DNA of 32,430 bases from an uncultured Rhodospirillales bacterium (GCA_903931735.1 CAIZDL010000113.1:1-32430), one strand, 5' to 3'. Counted from the stretch's first letter, positions 9,076-19,006 are shown. Numbers and translations: made by a program. The notes: generated from the sequence alone by a model not told the origin.

Positions 9076-11265
9076 ATGATCCGGCAATATGAGCTGGTCG
9101 AACGTATCAAAGCTTACGACCCGTCTGCCGACGAGGATGTCCTTAACCGGGCCTATGTTTATTCGCTGAAGTGCCATGGCTCGCAACTGCGGGCCAGCGG
9201 CGACCCTTATTTCGCCCATCCGGTCGAGGTCGCGGGCATCCTGACCCAGATGAAGCTCGACACCGCGTCGATCGTCACCGGCCTGCTGCACGATACCGTT
9301 GAAGACACCGTTGCCACGCTCGAAGATGTCGAGCGCATGTTCGGCCCCGAGATTGGCCGGCTGGTCGATGGCGTTACCAAACTTTCGCGCATCGAATTAC
9401 AATCGGACCAAACCAAGCAGGCCGAAAATTTCCGCAAGCTGGTGCTGGCAATGTCCGAAGATATTCGGGTGCTGTTGGTGAAACTTGCCGACCGCTTACA
9501 CAATATGCGGACGCTCCATTACCTCAAAGACCCCGACAAACGCCGCCGCATCGCCCGGGAAACGATCGAGATCTATGCGCCGCTCGCAGAGCGCATCGGA
9601 ATTCAGCGGTGGAAGGACGAGCTTGAAGATTTATCCTTCGCCGAGCTAAATCCCGAGGCGCGCGACTCGATTCTAACCCAACTCGCCCGGCTCCGCTCGG
9701 AAGGCGCGGGCCGAGTCGAATGGGTGGTCGAGCAATTACGCCAAACCCTGGCCGAGCAAGGATTGCCAAATACCAAGGTCTTTGGACGGGAAAAGAGCGT
9801 TTATTCGGTCTGGCGCAAGCTGGAACACAAGAGTGTGTCGTTCGAGCAGCTTTCGGACATCATGGCATTTCGCTTAATCGTCGAGTCGGTTGAGGAATGC
9901 TATCAGGCGCTCGGCATTATTCACGCCCGATATCCAGTAGTCCCGGGGCGGTTCAAGGACTACATCTCGACCCCCAAGCCCAACGGCTACAAAAGCTTGC
10001 ATACCGGGGTGATTGGTCCCGACCGCCAACGGGTCGAGATCCAAATCCGCACCACCGACATGCACGAGGTGGCGGAACTCGGAGTCGCGGCCCACTGGGC
10101 CTATAAACAGGGCCAGCCCCGTGCCGACGCCCGCGAATACCAGTGGTTGCAAAAACTGCTGGAAATCGTGGAGCACGCCCAGCGGCCAGAAGAATTTTTG
10201 GAACACACAAAACTGGAACTGTTCCAGGATCAGGTGTTCTGCTTCACGCCCAAGGGCGATTTGATCAGCCTGCCGAGGGGGGCAACACCGGTCGATTTCG
10301 CCTATGCCGTGCATTCGGTGGTTGGCGACCGCTGCGTTGGCGCCAAAATCAACGGCCGCATGTTACCACTGCGGACCCAGTTGCAAAACGGCGATCAGGT
10401 GGAGATCGTCACCTCAAAGTCGCAAACACCATCGCCGGCATGGGAGCGGTTCGTTGTAACCGGCAAAGCCAAGGCGCGCATTCGCAAGTTTTTGCGCAGC
10501 CAACAGCGTACGCAATACATTCAGCTCGGGCGGGCCTTACTGCAAAAGACCTTCCGCCATGAGGGCTATGAGTTTTCAGAACGGGCGGTCGAAGGGGTTG
10601 TTAAGATTTTTCAGGCCGCGACGGTCGATGATCTTTATGCCAACGTCGGCGCCGGGCTAAGGTCGCAGCGCGAAGTCTTTCACGCCGTTTTCCCCGGCCA
10701 CAAGCCGGCCGAAGAACAGCTTTCAAAGGACGCGAAGGAAAACCGCGATAAGGCGGTGACACAGGCCACGGCGGCCCGCGCCGCCAAGCCCAAGGCCAAG
10801 GGCAAAGACCTGCCGCTGCCGATTCGCGGCCTGATTCCCGGTATGGCGGTGCATTACGCCCGGTGCTGCCACCCGCTGCCGGGGGACCGCATCGTCGGGA
10901 TCGTCACCACCGGCAAGGGCGTAACCATTCACACGATCGATTGCGAGACGCTCGAAAGCTTCAACGACTCGCCGGAGCGCTGGATCGATGTCGCCTGGGA
11001 TATCGGCCCCAACCGCCCCGAAGACCATGTTGGCCGGCTCAACGTGGTGGTTGCCAACGAACCGGGGGGCCTCGGATCACTTTCCACCGTCATTGGCAAG
11101 AATGGCGGCAACATTACCAACCTCAAGATCACCAGCCGGAGCCAGGATTACTTCGAAATGTTGATCGATATTGACGTGAAAGACGCCAAACACCTTACCA
11201 ATATCATGGCGGCCCTCCGCGCAACCCCGGTTGTCAATGCGGTGGAGCGGGCGCGCGGACGCTAA
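9076..11265 (+). CDS. rsh: bifunctional (p)ppGpp synthetase/hydrolase (RelA/SpoT homologue)
   Basis: Stringent-response enzyme of 729 residues that makes and degrades (p)ppGpp. The N-terminal HD hydrolase domain keeps His48 (YFAHPVEVA), His72-Asp73 (LLHDTVEDT) and Asp139 (KLADRLHNMR), so hydrolysis should be active. The synthetase domain has FRLIVES and RFKDYISTPKPNGYKSLHT (about 292-310). The RFKD form, rather than the acidic version of dedicated RelA, fits a bifunctional enzyme. A TGS domain starts at about 388 (CFTPKGDLISLPRGATP). A Cys-containing segment (YARCCHPLPGD) and a C-terminal ACT domain follow; these usually sense ribosome or amino-acid state. All catalytic parts look intact. It ends convergently with serA, 18 bp away. 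Confidence 0.97.
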   Translation: MIRQYELVERIKAYDPSADEDVLNRAYVYSLKCHGSQLRASGDPYFAHPVEVAGILTQMKLDTASIVTGLLHDTVEDTVATLEDVERMFGPEIGRLVDGVTKLSRIELQSDQTKQAENFRKLVLAMSEDIRVLLVKLADRLHNMRTLHYLKDPDKRRRIARETIEIYAPLAERIGIQRWKDELEDLSFAELNPEARDSILTQLARLRSEGAGRVEWVVEQLRQTLAEQGLPNTKVFGREKSVYSVWRKLEHKSVSFEQLSDIMAFRLIVESVEECYQALGIIHARYPVVPGRFKDYISTPKPNGYKSLHTGVIGPDRQRVEIQIRTTDMHEVAELGVAAHWAYKQGQPRADAREYQWLQKLLEIVEHAQRPEEFLEHTKLELFQDQVFCFTPKGDLISLPRGATPVDFAYAVHSVVGDRCVGAKINGRMLPLRTQLQNGDQVEIVTSKSQTPSPAWERFVVTGKAKARIRKFLRSQQRTQYIQLGRALLQKTFRHEGYEFSERAVEGVVKIFQAATVDDLYANVGAGLRSQREVFHAVFPGHKPAEEQLSKDAKENRDKAVTQATAARAAKPKAKGKDLPLPIRGLIPGMAVHYARCCHPLPGDRIVGIVTTGKGVTIHTIDCETLESFNDSPERWIDVAWDIGPNRPEDHVGRLNVVVANEPGGLGSLSTVIGKNGGNITNLKITSRSQDYFEMLIDIDVKDAKHLTNIMAALRATPVVNAVERARGR

Positions 11266-11283
11266 CCGGGCTTTACCAACCCG

Positions 11284-12522
11284 CTAATGCAAAAACCGCA
11301 CCTTTATTGTGCCCTCGATATCGCGCAACTCATCGCGAACCTCGTCTTCTGCAACAGCGCCGTCGACATCGACCACCACATAGCCGACCTCGGGGTCCGT
11401 CTGGAGGTACTGCGCGGCAATGTTGAGGTTGCGGGCGGCGAAAACCTCGTTGAGGCGCTTCAGCACACCGGGAACGTTGCGGTGGAGGTGCAAAAAACGG
11501 GTGCCAACACCGTGCTCTCGCCCGGGCAACGCAACCTGGGGGAAGTTCACGGCACCAATGGTCGAGCCATTATCAGAATACTCGATCAACTTATCGGCCA
11601 CCTCCAGCCCAATATTCGCCTGCGCCTCCAGCGTGCTGCCGCCAATGTGCGGGGTGAGGATCACATTATCCATCCCACGCAGAGGGCTCTCAAACACGTC
11701 ATCATTGCCGGCGGGCTCACTCGGAAAAACATCGATGGCGGCGCCGAGCAGGTGCCTCGAGCGCAAGGATTGCGCGAGAGCGTCGACATTTACCACCGTC
11801 CCACGCGAAGCGTTGATGAGATACGAGCGCGGCTTCATCATCCGAAGCTGGTCAGCCCCGATCATTCCGCGTGTTGCAGCCGTATCCGGCACATGGAGGG
11901 ATACAAGATCCGAGGTTTGCAACAACTCATCAAGGGTGTGGCAGGACTGAGCATTGCCGAGGGCGAGTTTGCGCACAATATCGTAAAACCGCACCTTCAT
12001 GCCGAGCGCCTCGGCCAGCACCGAGAGTTGGCTACCAATGTGACCATAGCCGACAATGCCGAGCACCTTGCCGCGCGCCTCAAAGGAATCGGCTGCGCTC
12101 TTGGGCCATTGCCCGCGATGAACCTGCGCCGAGCGCTCATGCAACCCGCGCAGCAACATCACAATCTCTGCCAGCACCATTTCCGCCACCGAACGGGTGT
12201 TGGAATGGGGGGCGTTGAACACCGGAATGCCCGCCCGTCGCGCCGCGCCCAAATCAACCTGATTGGTGCCAATGCAAAAGCAGCCGATACTAAATAACCG
12301 CGGCGCCGCAGCCAGCACCGCTGTGGTTAACTGGGTCCGCGAGCGAATACCCACCACATGAGCGCGCGAAATCTTCTCGATCAACTTGGCGTCGTCGAGA
12401 GCCTTTGGCAGACTTTCGATGGTCGAATAGCCGCGTGAGCGCAGCAAATCTACCGCACTCTCGTGGATGCCTTCCAGTAACAAAATCGATATCTTGTCTT
12501 TGGACAGCGATAACTTGGACAC
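11284..12522 (-). CDS. serA: D-3-phosphoglycerate dehydrogenase, short ACT-type
   Basis: First step of serine synthesis, oxidising 3-phosphoglycerate with NAD. At 412 residues it matches the length and layout of the E. coli enzyme: substrate domain, NAD-binding fold (GIVGYGHIGSQLS), catalytic Arg in NASRGTVV, Glu in DVFPSEP region and His in LTPHIGGST, then a C-terminal ACT domain (NVPGVLKRLNEVF) that in E. coli binds serine for feedback inhibition. Sequence such as AIDVFPSEPA and IGLEVADKLIEYSDNGST closely follows the enterobacterial form, as I remember it. Many alphaproteobacteria carry a longer (about 525-residue) SerA instead. No other serine gene is adjacent. Confidence 0.95.
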   Translation of the reverse strand: MSKLSLSKDKISILLLEGIHESAVDLLRSRGYSTIESLPKALDDAKLIEKISRAHVVGIRSRTQLTTAVLAAAPRLFSIGCFCIGTNQVDLGAARRAGIPVFNAPHSNTRSVAEMVLAEIVMLLRGLHERSAQVHRGQWPKSAADSFEARGKVLGIVGYGHIGSQLSVLAEALGMKVRFYDIVRKLALGNAQSCHTLDELLQTSDLVSLHVPDTAATRGMIGADQLRMMKPRSYLINASRGTVVNVDALAQSLRSRHLLGAAIDVFPSEPAGNDDVFESPLRGMDNVILTPHIGGSTLEAQANIGLEVADKLIEYSDNGSTIGAVNFPQVALPGREHGVGTRFLHLHRNVPGVLKRLNEVFAARNLNIAAQYLQTDPEVGYVVVDVDGAVAEDEVRDELRDIEGTIKVRFLH

Positions 12523-12615
12523 GGCGGCTCACCCTCTTCCAACACCAACACGGCATAGGGCCAGGGTAGCCGATGTGGCGGCATCGTGTCACCCACGACC
12601 AAGGGGCGGAGACAC

Positions 12616-12647
12616 AAAAAAGTCCAGGGGGCGGCTGCCCCCTGGAC
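12616..12647 (-). terminator. intrinsic terminator after acs
   Basis: Read on the minus strand, a perfect 11-bp stem (GTCCAGGGGGC pairing with GCCCCCTGGAC, 12622-12647) with a four-base loop is followed directly by six T residues (12621-12616). This is a textbook factor-independent terminator. It lies 35 bp past the acs stop and protects serA from read-through. Confidence 0.88.
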
Positions 12648-12653
12648 CCAGAA

Positions 12654-12671
12654 CCAAGGACAAGTCCTTGG
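12654..12671. repeat. short hairpin next to the acs terminator
   Basis: A perfect 8-bp inverted repeat, CCAAGGAC and GTCCTTGG separated by AA, between the acs stop and the main terminator stem. The pairing of this hairpin with a G/C-rich terminator resembles short dispersed intergenic elements of Rhodospirillales genomes. No second copy is present in this window, so its status as a repeat is inference. Confidence 0.5.
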
Positions 12672-12682
12672 CAACCTTAGTA

Positions 12683-14626
12683 TCAGCCGCGATTCATGCG
12701 GTTCTCGACCAAGCTGGTAACGACCGTGTTGTCGGCCAGCGTGGTGGTGTCACCAAGAGCGTCGTGCTCGTTCGCCGCGATCTTGCGCAAAATACGGCGC
12801 ATGATCTTGCCCGAACGGGTCTTCGGCAGACCGGGCGCCCACTGGATCATATCCGGGGTGGCAATTGGCCCAATCTGGGTGCGAACCCAGCCCACCAGCT
12901 CCTTACGCAACGCTTCCGACGGCTCAATGCCGGCATTCAGCGTCACATAAGCATAGATGCCCTGGCCCTTAATGTCGTGTGGATACCCAACCACCGCCGC
13001 TTCCGCAACCTTGACATGCGCAACGAGGGCGCTCTCAACTTCAGCGGTGCCGAGGCGGTGACCAGAGACGTTGATCACGTCATCAACGCGACCGGTAATC
13101 CAGTAATACCCATCGGCATCACGGCGTGCGCCGTCACCGGTGAAGTATTTGCCGGCGAAGGTTGAGAAGTAGGTCAGGCCGAACCGAGCATGGTCACCGA
13201 AAACGGTGCGCATCATTCCCGGCCACGCATCAACGAGGCAAAGGTTACCCTCGCACGCCCCTTCGATGATCACGCCATCATTATCGACCATCACAGGCTG
13301 GACGCCAAAGAACGGACGCGTTGCTGAACCAGGCTTCAGGCCGTTGGCGCCGGGCAGCGGGGTAATGAGAATGCCGCCGGTTTCGGTCTGCCACCAAGTA
13401 TCAACGATCGGGCACCGCTTGTCGCCGACCACATTATAGTACCACAGCCAAGCTTCCGGATTGATCGGCTCACCGACCGAGCCAAGAACGCGAATGCTGG
13501 AACGGCTGGTCTTCTTTACCGGGGCTTCACCTTCCCGCATCAGGGCCCGAATCGCGGTCGGTGCGGTGTAGAAGATGTTGACTTGATGCTTGTCGACCAC
13601 TTCCCAGAAGCGCGAGAAGCTCGGATAGTTCGGGATGCCTTCAAACATCAGGGTGATGGCGCCGTTGGACATCGGGCCATAGACGATGTAGCTGTGGCCG
13701 GTAACCCAACCCACATCCGCCGTACACCAGAACACTTCACCGTCTTTGTAGTCGAAGATGTACTGGTGAGTGATCGAGGTATAGACCATATAGCCGCCGG
13801 TGGTGTGCAGCACACCCTTGGGCTTCCCGGTCGAACCAGAGGTGTAAAGGATGAACAGCGGGTCTTCAGCCGACATCTCTTCAGGAACGCACTCGGCCGG
13901 GACCTTTGCGGTCTCTTCGTGCCACCACAAATCGCGCCCGGGCTTCCAATCGATGTTGCCGCCGGTGCGCTTCAGCACCAACACATTGCGAACGCCGGGG
14001 CAAGACTCCAGGGCCTTATCGACATTGGCCTTCAGCGGCACCTTGCGGCCCCCGCGCAGACCCTCATCGGCGGTGATGACGAAATCGCTCTCGCAGTCGA
14101 GAATGCGATCTTTGATGCTGTCGGGAGAGAAGCCACCAAAGATAACCGAGTGAATGGCGCCGATACGAGCGCACGCCAGAATGGCGAACGCCGCCTCAGG
14201 AACCATCGGCATGTAAATGGTGACCCGATCGCCCTTCTTGACACCATTGGCGCGCATCACATTTGCCACCCGGCAGACTTCTTCATAAGCCTGACGATAG
14301 GTGACTTTTTTGCTCTCTTCCGGGTTGTCACCTTCCCAAATGATCGCGGTCTGATCGCCACGCTTCGCGAGATGGCGGTCAAGGCAATTGACCGATGCGT
14401 TCAGCGTGCCATCGTAATACCAACGAATGCGAACGTCGCCAGTAAAGTCAACGTCCTTCACCTTGGTGTAGGGCTTGATCCAGTCGATCCGCTTGCCTTG
14501 CTCGCCCCAAAACCCCTCAGGATCTTTGACCGACTGTTCGTACATCTTTAAGTACTTGTCGTTGTCAATCCAAGCGTTTTTGGCGAATTCTTCACGAACC
14601 GGAAAGAAGGTATTATCGGTCGACAT
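12683..14626 (-). CDS. acs: acetyl-CoA synthetase (AMP-forming)
   Basis: Activates acetate to acetyl-CoA through acetyl-AMP. The protein has 647 residues from the chosen start ([10 protein letters not shown]), normal for Acs. Adenylate-forming motifs are intact: [11 protein letters not shown] (about 261-271), DTWWQTETG, and [13 protein letters not shown] at the hinge. The C-terminal TRSGKIMRR holds Lys607, the site acetylated by Pat-type enzymes in other bacteria to switch the enzyme off. GGAG lies a little far upstream of the 14626 ATG. An in-frame ATG at 14644 would add six residues. It is followed by a strong terminator, so it is probably transcribed alone. Confidence 0.96.
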   Translation of the reverse strand: MSTDNTFFPVREEFAKNAWIDNDKYLKMYEQSVKDPEGFWGEQGKRIDWIKPYTKVKDVDFTGDVRIRWYYDGTLNASVNCLDRHLAKRGDQTAIIWEGDNPEESKKVTYRQAYEEVCRVANVMRANGVKKGDRVTIYMPMVPEAAFAILACARIGAIHSVIFGGFSPDSIKDRILDCESDFVITADEGLRGGRKVPLKANVDKALESCPGVRNVLVLKRTGGNIDWKPGRDLWWHEETAKVPAECVPEEMSAEDPLFILYTSGSTGKPKGVLHTTGGYMVYTSITHQYIFDYKDGEVFWCTADVGWVTGHSYIVYGPMSNGAITLMFEGIPNYPSFSRFWEVVDKHQVNIFYTAPTAIRALMREGEAPVKKTSRSSIRVLGSVGEPINPEAWLWYYNVVGDKRCPIVDTWWQTETGGILITPLPGANGLKPGSATRPFFGVQPVMVDNDGVIIEGACEGNLCLVDAWPGMMRTVFGDHARFGLTYFSTFAGKYFTGDGARRDADGYYWITGRVDDVINVSGHRLGTAEVESALVAHVKVAEAAVVGYPHDIKGQGIYAYVTLNAGIEPSEALRKELVGWVRTQIGPIATPDMIQWAPGLPKTRSGKIMRRILRKIAANEHDALGDTTTLADNTVVTSLVENRMNRG

Positions 14627-14840
14627 TGGACAGTTAAACTCCATAACAAAGGTTTATGATTTTCTTGATGGAGACAGGAGCGCCGCATATGGCTCCCCCG
14701 AATGACGAACGCATTATCCACACATGAGCGCCCCGTTACAAGACACGAATGTTCGCCGCAATCATCTTTCGCACCAGGGCAATTACCTCCCGCAGGGCAC
14801 CGAATACTGTTCGCACCTGCAATATTGAATTTTCGCAAAT

Positions 14841-15317
14841 TCAGAAATCACGCCGCAGCGGCGCAGAAACCCAGGCCTCGCACCCCGCAAAAGCCGACGG
14901 GGCGCCTGCTGCAACGCCACCAAGATCACAAATCGCCCGCCATTCCGCCTCGCCAACCGGGCAAACCGACAGGCGCGATTGCCGCACCAAAGCCATGCCG
15001 GCGAGCAAGGGATCGGCTTTTATCGCCGTTAGCGTCACCGGCCGGGCCAGCGAGGCCAGCGGCCGAACATCGACGTTTCCAAACTTAGTGAACGGGTCGG
15101 CCGGATCTGGATAAAATTCGCGTATAATCTCAACGATGCCGACAATCTCCTTTCCCACGTTGGAGTGGTAAAAGAATGCCTGTTCTCCGATTCGCATCGC
15201 CCTGAGATTGCCGGCCGCTTGGTGATTACGAACTCCATCCCAGAATGTGCGGCCGTCACGCCGCATCTGATCCCAGGAATACTTGACCGGCTCGGATTTT
15301 AGCAGCCAATACGCCAT
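14841..15317 (-). CDS. EVE-domain protein
   Basis: A 158-residue protein that is essentially one EVE domain (PUA-like fold): MAYWLLKSEPVKYSWDQM at the start, then TFWDGVRNHQAAGNLRAMRIGEQAFFYHSN, KEIVGIVEI and a C-terminal LARQ-like region (ALVRQSRLSVCPV). Family members bind modified bases in nucleic acids, and stand-alone EVE proteins are conserved beside housekeeping genes in proteobacteria. A ligand cannot be assigned here. The ATG at 15317 sits just after a GAGGGG ribosome binding site that overlaps the end of the YciI-like gene, 10 bp away, so the two are co-transcribed. A hairpin (GAATTT-TCGC-AAATTC, 14827-14842) overlaps the stop codon. Confidence 0.93.
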   Translation of the reverse strand: MAYWLLKSEPVKYSWDQMRRDGRTFWDGVRNHQAAGNLRAMRIGEQAFFYHSNVGKEIVGIVEIIREFYPDPADPFTKFGNVDVRPLASLARPVTLTAIKADPLLAGMALVRQSRLSVCPVGEAEWRAICDLGGVAAGAPSAFAGCEAWVSAPLRRDF

Positions 15318-15327
15318 CTCGCGCCCC

Positions 15328-15612
15328 TCAGCCTTTGGGAAACACCCGGCGCCACGGCCGAATCGCGACAGACTCGAAGAGACCGGCCCCGGCATAGGGA
15401 TCGCCCGCCGCAAACGCCTCGGCATCGGCCCGGCTTTCCGCCTCGAACAGCAACAGGCTGCCGAGCGGGGTTTGGCCATCGTCCGACAACAGCGGCCCGG
15501 CGGTGATCAAGCGCGCGCCCTGGCTTTCAAGATAAGCCAAGTGCGCCGGGCGGGTTGACAGGCGCAAATCGAGGCTACCCACCTTATCGAGACAATATAT
15601 CGCATACAGCAT
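15328..15612 (-). CDS. YciI-like small protein
   Basis: A 94-residue ferredoxin-like fold protein of the YciI family (MLYAIYCLDKVGS, RPAHLAYLESQGARLITAGPLL, GSLLLFEAESRADAEAFAAGDPY). The conserved His in RPAHLAYL and the Asp in GDPY are the usual putative active-site residues. The biochemical role of the family is poorly known. It lies between tyrS (11 bp upstream) and the EVE gene, giving an apparent tyrS-yciI-EVE transcription unit. YciI and EVE genes are often neighbours in alphaproteobacteria, from general knowledge. Confidence 0.93.
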   Translation of the reverse strand: MLYAIYCLDKVGSLDLRLSTRPAHLAYLESQGARLITAGPLLSDDGQTPLGSLLLFEAESRADAEAFAAGDPYAGAGLFESVAIRPWRRVFPKG

Positions 15613-15623
15613 GTCGGTTCCTT

Positions 15624-16868
15624 TCAGGTGATCTTAATCAAAACGTGGCGTTTTTTACCGGCCGATAGTTTCAACGTCGCGCCAAGGGTGAGCTGGACAG
15701 TGGCACCCGCCTGATCGACCAATTGATCATCCAGCCGCGCGCCGCCGCCTTCAATCAGTTTTCGGGCTTTGCCTTTCGAGCTTTCCAGCCCCGCCGCCAC
15801 CAGCAAATCCACCACCGGCGCGCCCTGGGGGAATGCGGCGGCGCTCACCACCACGGTTGGCAATCCGTCTGCGGCGGCGCCGTCTTCAAAGGTGCGGCGG
15901 GCGGTCTCGGCGGCCTCAACGGCAGCGGTCTCGCTGTGGGCAAGCTTGGTCGCCTCAAACGCCAACACCTTTTTCGCCTCGTTGATCGCGGCGCCGGGCA
16001 GAGCATCGAGCCGGGCGATTTCGGCTTCGGGCAACTCGGTGAAGAGACGCAAAAAGCGCCCCACATCCGCATCTTCGGTATTGCGCCAATATTGCCAATA
16101 ATCATAGGCACTTAACCGATCCGCGTTGAGCCACACCGCCCCCGCCGCCGTTTTGCCCATTTTGGCGCCCGAGGCGGTGGTCATCAGCGGCGTGGTCAGG
16201 CCATAGAGCGCGGCATGATCCACGCGGCGGCCGAGTTCAATGCCGTTGATAATATTGCCCCACTGGTCCGAGCCGCCCATTTGGAGCACGCAGCGGTGGC
16301 GCCGGGAAAGCTCCAGAAAATCGTAGGCCTGGAGAATCATATAGTTGAACTCAAGAAACGTAAGCGGCTGCTCCCGCTCCAGCCGCATCTTGACCGACTC
16401 GAAGCCCAGCATCCGGTTGATGGTGAAGTGGCGCCCGATATCGCGCAAAAACGGGATGTAAGAGATTTGATCGAGCCAGTCGGCGTTGTTGACCATCACA
16501 GCATCGGTCGGGCCATCGCCAAAGGTGAGAAACTTGGAAAACACCTGCCTGATCCCGGCCATGTTGGCCGCAATCTGCTCATCGGTGAGCAACTGCCGGC
16601 TCTCATCCTTGCCCGAAGGATCGCCGACCTTGGTGGTGCCGCCGCCCATCAGCACGATTGGCTTATGGCCGGTTTTTTGCAGCCAGCGCAGCATCATAAT
16701 CGGCACCAGTGAGCCGACATGAAGGCTGCTCGCGGTGCAATCAAAGCCAATATAAGCGGTGACCGGCCCCGCCAGCGCCAGCGCATCAAGCGCTGCCCCA
16801 TCGGTGCATTGATCGACAAAACCACGGGCGGCGAGGGTGCTTAAAAACTCAGAGCGATATTGGGTCAT
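15624..16868 (-). CDS. tyrS: tyrosyl-tRNA synthetase
   Basis: Charges tRNA-Tyr; class I synthetase of 414 residues. The HIGH-type motif is HVGS in [12 protein letters not shown], the tyrosine site includes [12 protein letters not shown] and GGSDQWGN, and the KMSKS loop reads KMGKT. A C-terminal S4-like RNA-binding domain follows ([29 protein letters not shown]). Everything needed for activity is present. It is divergent from anmK over about 180 bp and starts a minus-strand unit with the YciI-like and EVE genes. Confidence 0.97.
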   Translation of the reverse strand: MTQYRSEFLSTLAARGFVDQCTDGAALDALALAGPVTAYIGFDCTASSLHVGSLVPIMMLRWLQKTGHKPIVLMGGGTTKVGDPSGKDESRQLLTDEQIAANMAGIRQVFSKFLTFGDGPTDAVMVNNADWLDQISYIPFLRDIGRHFTINRMLGFESVKMRLEREQPLTFLEFNYMILQAYDFLELSRRHRCVLQMGGSDQWGNIINGIELGRRVDHAALYGLTTPLMTTASGAKMGKTAAGAVWLNADRLSAYDYWQYWRNTEDADVGRFLRLFTELPEAEIARLDALPGAAINEAKKVLAFEATKLAHSETAAVEAAETARRTFEDGAAADGLPTVVVSAAAFPQGAPVVDLLVAAGLESSKGKARKLIEGGGARLDDQLVDQAGATVQLTLGATLKLSAGKKRHVLIKIT

Positions 16869-17045
16869 GACGGAAGGCCGGATGCCGGAGAATTTGAGGC
16901 CCCTGGGTTAGCACTTTCCCCCGGCCGGAACAATCTTTGCCCAAGGCATCGCCGTCCGGCCCTGCCCGGAATTCCCAGTTGCGAAACAGCAAAGAATTAC
17001 CGCAGACTCGGGCGCACCGTTTCCACCAGCTTTAAAGCCCCGGCC

Positions 17046-18128
17046 ATGACCATGCGCACCACCATCGGCTTAATGAGCGGCACCTCGCTCGACGGCATCG
17101 ACGCCGCACTGATTACCACCGATGGCCGGGAGAGGGTCGAGACCGGCGCCTTCCTCACCGTACCCTATCCCGACGCCCTGCGCGCACGGCTGCGGGGGTG
17201 CCTCGGCGGCCGTGGTGCGCCGGCTGAAGTTTTGGCGGTGGAGCGGGAGCTTACCCAGGCCCACGCGGCGACGGTGGCGGCGCTCATCGCCAGGGCCGGG
17301 CTCAAACCCGGCGCAGTCGAGTTGATCGGGTTTCACGGCCACACCATTTCCCATGCCCCCGAGCGGGGCCACACCTGCCAGATCGGTGATGGCGGCCTTC
17401 TTGCAACACTAACCGGAATCGCGGTCGTCAACGACTTTCGCAGCGCCGATGTCGCGGCCGGGGGCCAGGGCGCTCCCCTGGTGCCGCTTTATCATCGGGC
17501 GTTGGCGGCAAACTTGGCGCGGCCGGTGGCGGTGCTCAACATTGGCGGGGTGGCCAACGTCACGTGGCTGGGCGCGGAAGAACACGACGTGTTGGCCTTC
17601 GATACCGGCCCCGGCAATGCCCTGCTCGATGATTGGGTGCTGGCCCATACCGGCCGGCGCTACGACGAAGACGGCGCCCTCGCGGCGCGGGGCGATGTGT
17701 GCGAGACAGCCCTCGCGGCACTGCTCGACCACCCCTATTTCCGCCAGCCGGCGCCAAAATCCCTCGATCGCGATGCTTTCAACCCGGCCCCGGTCGCGGG
17801 ACTGACCACCGAGGATGGCGCCGCCACTCTCACCGCCTTCACCGCCCAAAGCGTCGCCCTGGCGCTGCCCCTGCTCCCCGCGCCGCCCACACGCTGGTTG
17901 ATAACGGGCGGTGGCCGCCTCAACAAAACCCTGCTGGCGATGCTGGAAACCCACCTTGCCGCACCAGTGGACCAAGTCGATCAACACGGCTGGTCCGGCG
18001 ACGCGCTGGAGGCCCAGGCGTTTGGCTATCTGGCGGTCCGCAGCCTCGCCGGGCTGCCGCTCAGCTTGCCAACCACCACCGGCGCCCCGCATCCGGTGTG
18101 CGGCGGCCGGCTCCACCGGCCAAATTAG
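17046..18128 (+). CDS. anmK: anhydro-N-acetylmuramic acid kinase
   Basis: Recycles the 1,6-anhydro-MurNAc released during wall turnover, opening the anhydro ring and phosphorylating it to MurNAc-6-phosphate. The 360-residue length is normal. The ATP-binding motif MSGTSLDGID lies at the N-terminus, and the catalytic-loop region VNDFRSADVAAGGQGAPLVP is intact, as are FDTGPGNALLDDW and the C-terminal GDALEAQAFGYLA. The start at 17046 was chosen because the motif lies within ten residues of it; a second ATG follows at 17052. The open frame extends further upstream without family similarity. No murQ is nearby. Confidence 0.96.
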   Translation: MTMRTTIGLMSGTSLDGIDAALITTDGRERVETGAFLTVPYPDALRARLRGCLGGRGAPAEVLAVERELTQAHAATVAALIARAGLKPGAVELIGFHGHTISHAPERGHTCQIGDGGLLATLTGIAVVNDFRSADVAAGGQGAPLVPLYHRALAANLARPVAVLNIGGVANVTWLGAEEHDVLAFDTGPGNALLDDWVLAHTGRRYDEDGALAARGDVCETALAALLDHPYFRQPAPKSLDRDAFNPAPVAGLTTEDGAATLTAFTAQSVALALPLLPAPPTRWLITGGGRLNKTLLAMLETHLAAPVDQVDQHGWSGDALEAQAFGYLAVRSLAGLPLSLPTTTGAPHPVCGGRLHRPN

Positions 18129-18152
18129 CCGGGGCTGCGCACACCCGATAAA

Positions 18153-18197
18153 TCACCCCAGCCCGCTAACTCACCCCAGCCCACTATCTCACCCCAG
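18153..18197. repeat. 18-bp tandem repeat
   Basis: Two full units of TCACCCCAGCCCRCTAWC (18153-18170 and 18171-18188) and a third partial unit TCACCCCAG (18189-18197). They lie between the convergent ends of anmK and the small gene at 18189-18584. The third unit forms the last codons and the stop of that gene. Confidence 0.8.
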
Positions 18198-18584
18198 ATA
18201 GATGGACGACTTTTCGGCGTAGCGCTGCTCTCGGGCTTTGCGCTTTTCATCCTGCTGAGTGCGCCGCAGCTCCCGCTGCGCTTGGCGCCGTTCGGCCGCC
18301 GCCAGCCGCTCTTCATACTGGTCCATCGCCTGGCGGACCCGGCCACTCGGCACCGTATCGTTCTTCCAGGCCCAACGCACAGCATCGCGGACGCGCTGAA
18401 AGGCCGAGCCGAGGATGGTCTGGGCCTCCTCGCCTTCACAAAACCTCACCACCCGCGCCACTGCGGCACGCCCCAATGTCCCGAGTTGGGGACCCAGCCA
18501 CCGCCAAAGCCGGCCACCGAGTTCGGCGGCCGGGCTTGGCGTATTTGGGCGGTTGGGATACGAGTTCTGGTATCTCTGCATCAC
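18189..18584 (-). CDS. unrecognised basic protein with helical C-terminus
   Basis: A 131-residue reading frame I do not recognise. The N-terminal half is neutral (GGRLWRWLGPQLGTLGRAAVARVVRFCEGEEAQTIL region). It is followed by FQRVRDAVRWAWKND and a highly charged helical tail rich in Arg, Gln, Glu and Ala (residues about 90-125) that may form a coiled coil. No signal peptide or membrane segment is clear. It is convergent with anmK, and its stop falls in an 18-bp tandem repeat. It is preferred over overlapping frames because its composition is the most protein-like. Confidence 0.55.
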   Translation of the reverse strand: MMQRYQNSYPNRPNTPSPAAELGGRLWRWLGPQLGTLGRAAVARVVRFCEGEEAQTILGSAFQRVRDAVRWAWKNDTVPSGRVRQAMDQYEERLAAAERRQAQRELRRTQQDEKRKAREQRYAEKSSIYLG

Positions 18585-18793
18585 GCTACTCCCCTATCTG
18601 GGGGCCATCGACGAATGACAGCTATTCTCGCCCAACTCCGGCGCCGGTGGCAAGGGCTTCTTGACCATTAACGAACGCCCCCTTGCGTTGGCGGCCAGGA
18701 AGGGCCATGTCTAGGCAGCGCGGTAGGGCTTGGTTGCCGAGCCGCCGCGCCCCCAACAGGCTGATAATGACAATCCTGATCACGCGAAAAGGC

Positions 18794-18967
18794 ATGACCA
18801 TCACCGCAAATGATGAAAACGGCCGGACGGCACGACTTCACGACTGCCGCAGCGTCCGTAACGCGGTTGCTCTCGAACATAAACTCAATACCGACCAAGC
18901 CTTCGCCGACCAATGGGCGAGGATGGTTGATTTGGGGTTTCAACCCGCTAAATCATTTCGGCCTTAA
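18794..18967 (+). CDS. possible small protein, unrecognised
   Basis: A 57-residue frame starting at an ATG behind AAAAGG (MTITANDENGRTARLHDC) and ending GFQPAKSFRP. It is mostly polar, with an acidic central part (DQAFADQWARMVDLG). An in-frame ATG at 18767 would add nine residues. No family is recognised and no domain is visible. A 91-residue minus-strand frame overlaps it, but looks less like a protein. Confidence 0.35.
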   Translation: MTITANDENGRTARLHDCRSVRNAVALEHKLNTDQAFADQWARMVDLGFQPAKSFRP

Positions 18968-19006
18968 CATCGGTGAATGACCGGTGCGGGCTAAAACGCC
19001 CAACCG

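Noticed and set aside
18668-18943. 91-residue minus-strand frame
   Set aside because: It has no ribosome binding site and an unlikely composition; the small plus-strand frame at 18794 is a slightly better candidate.
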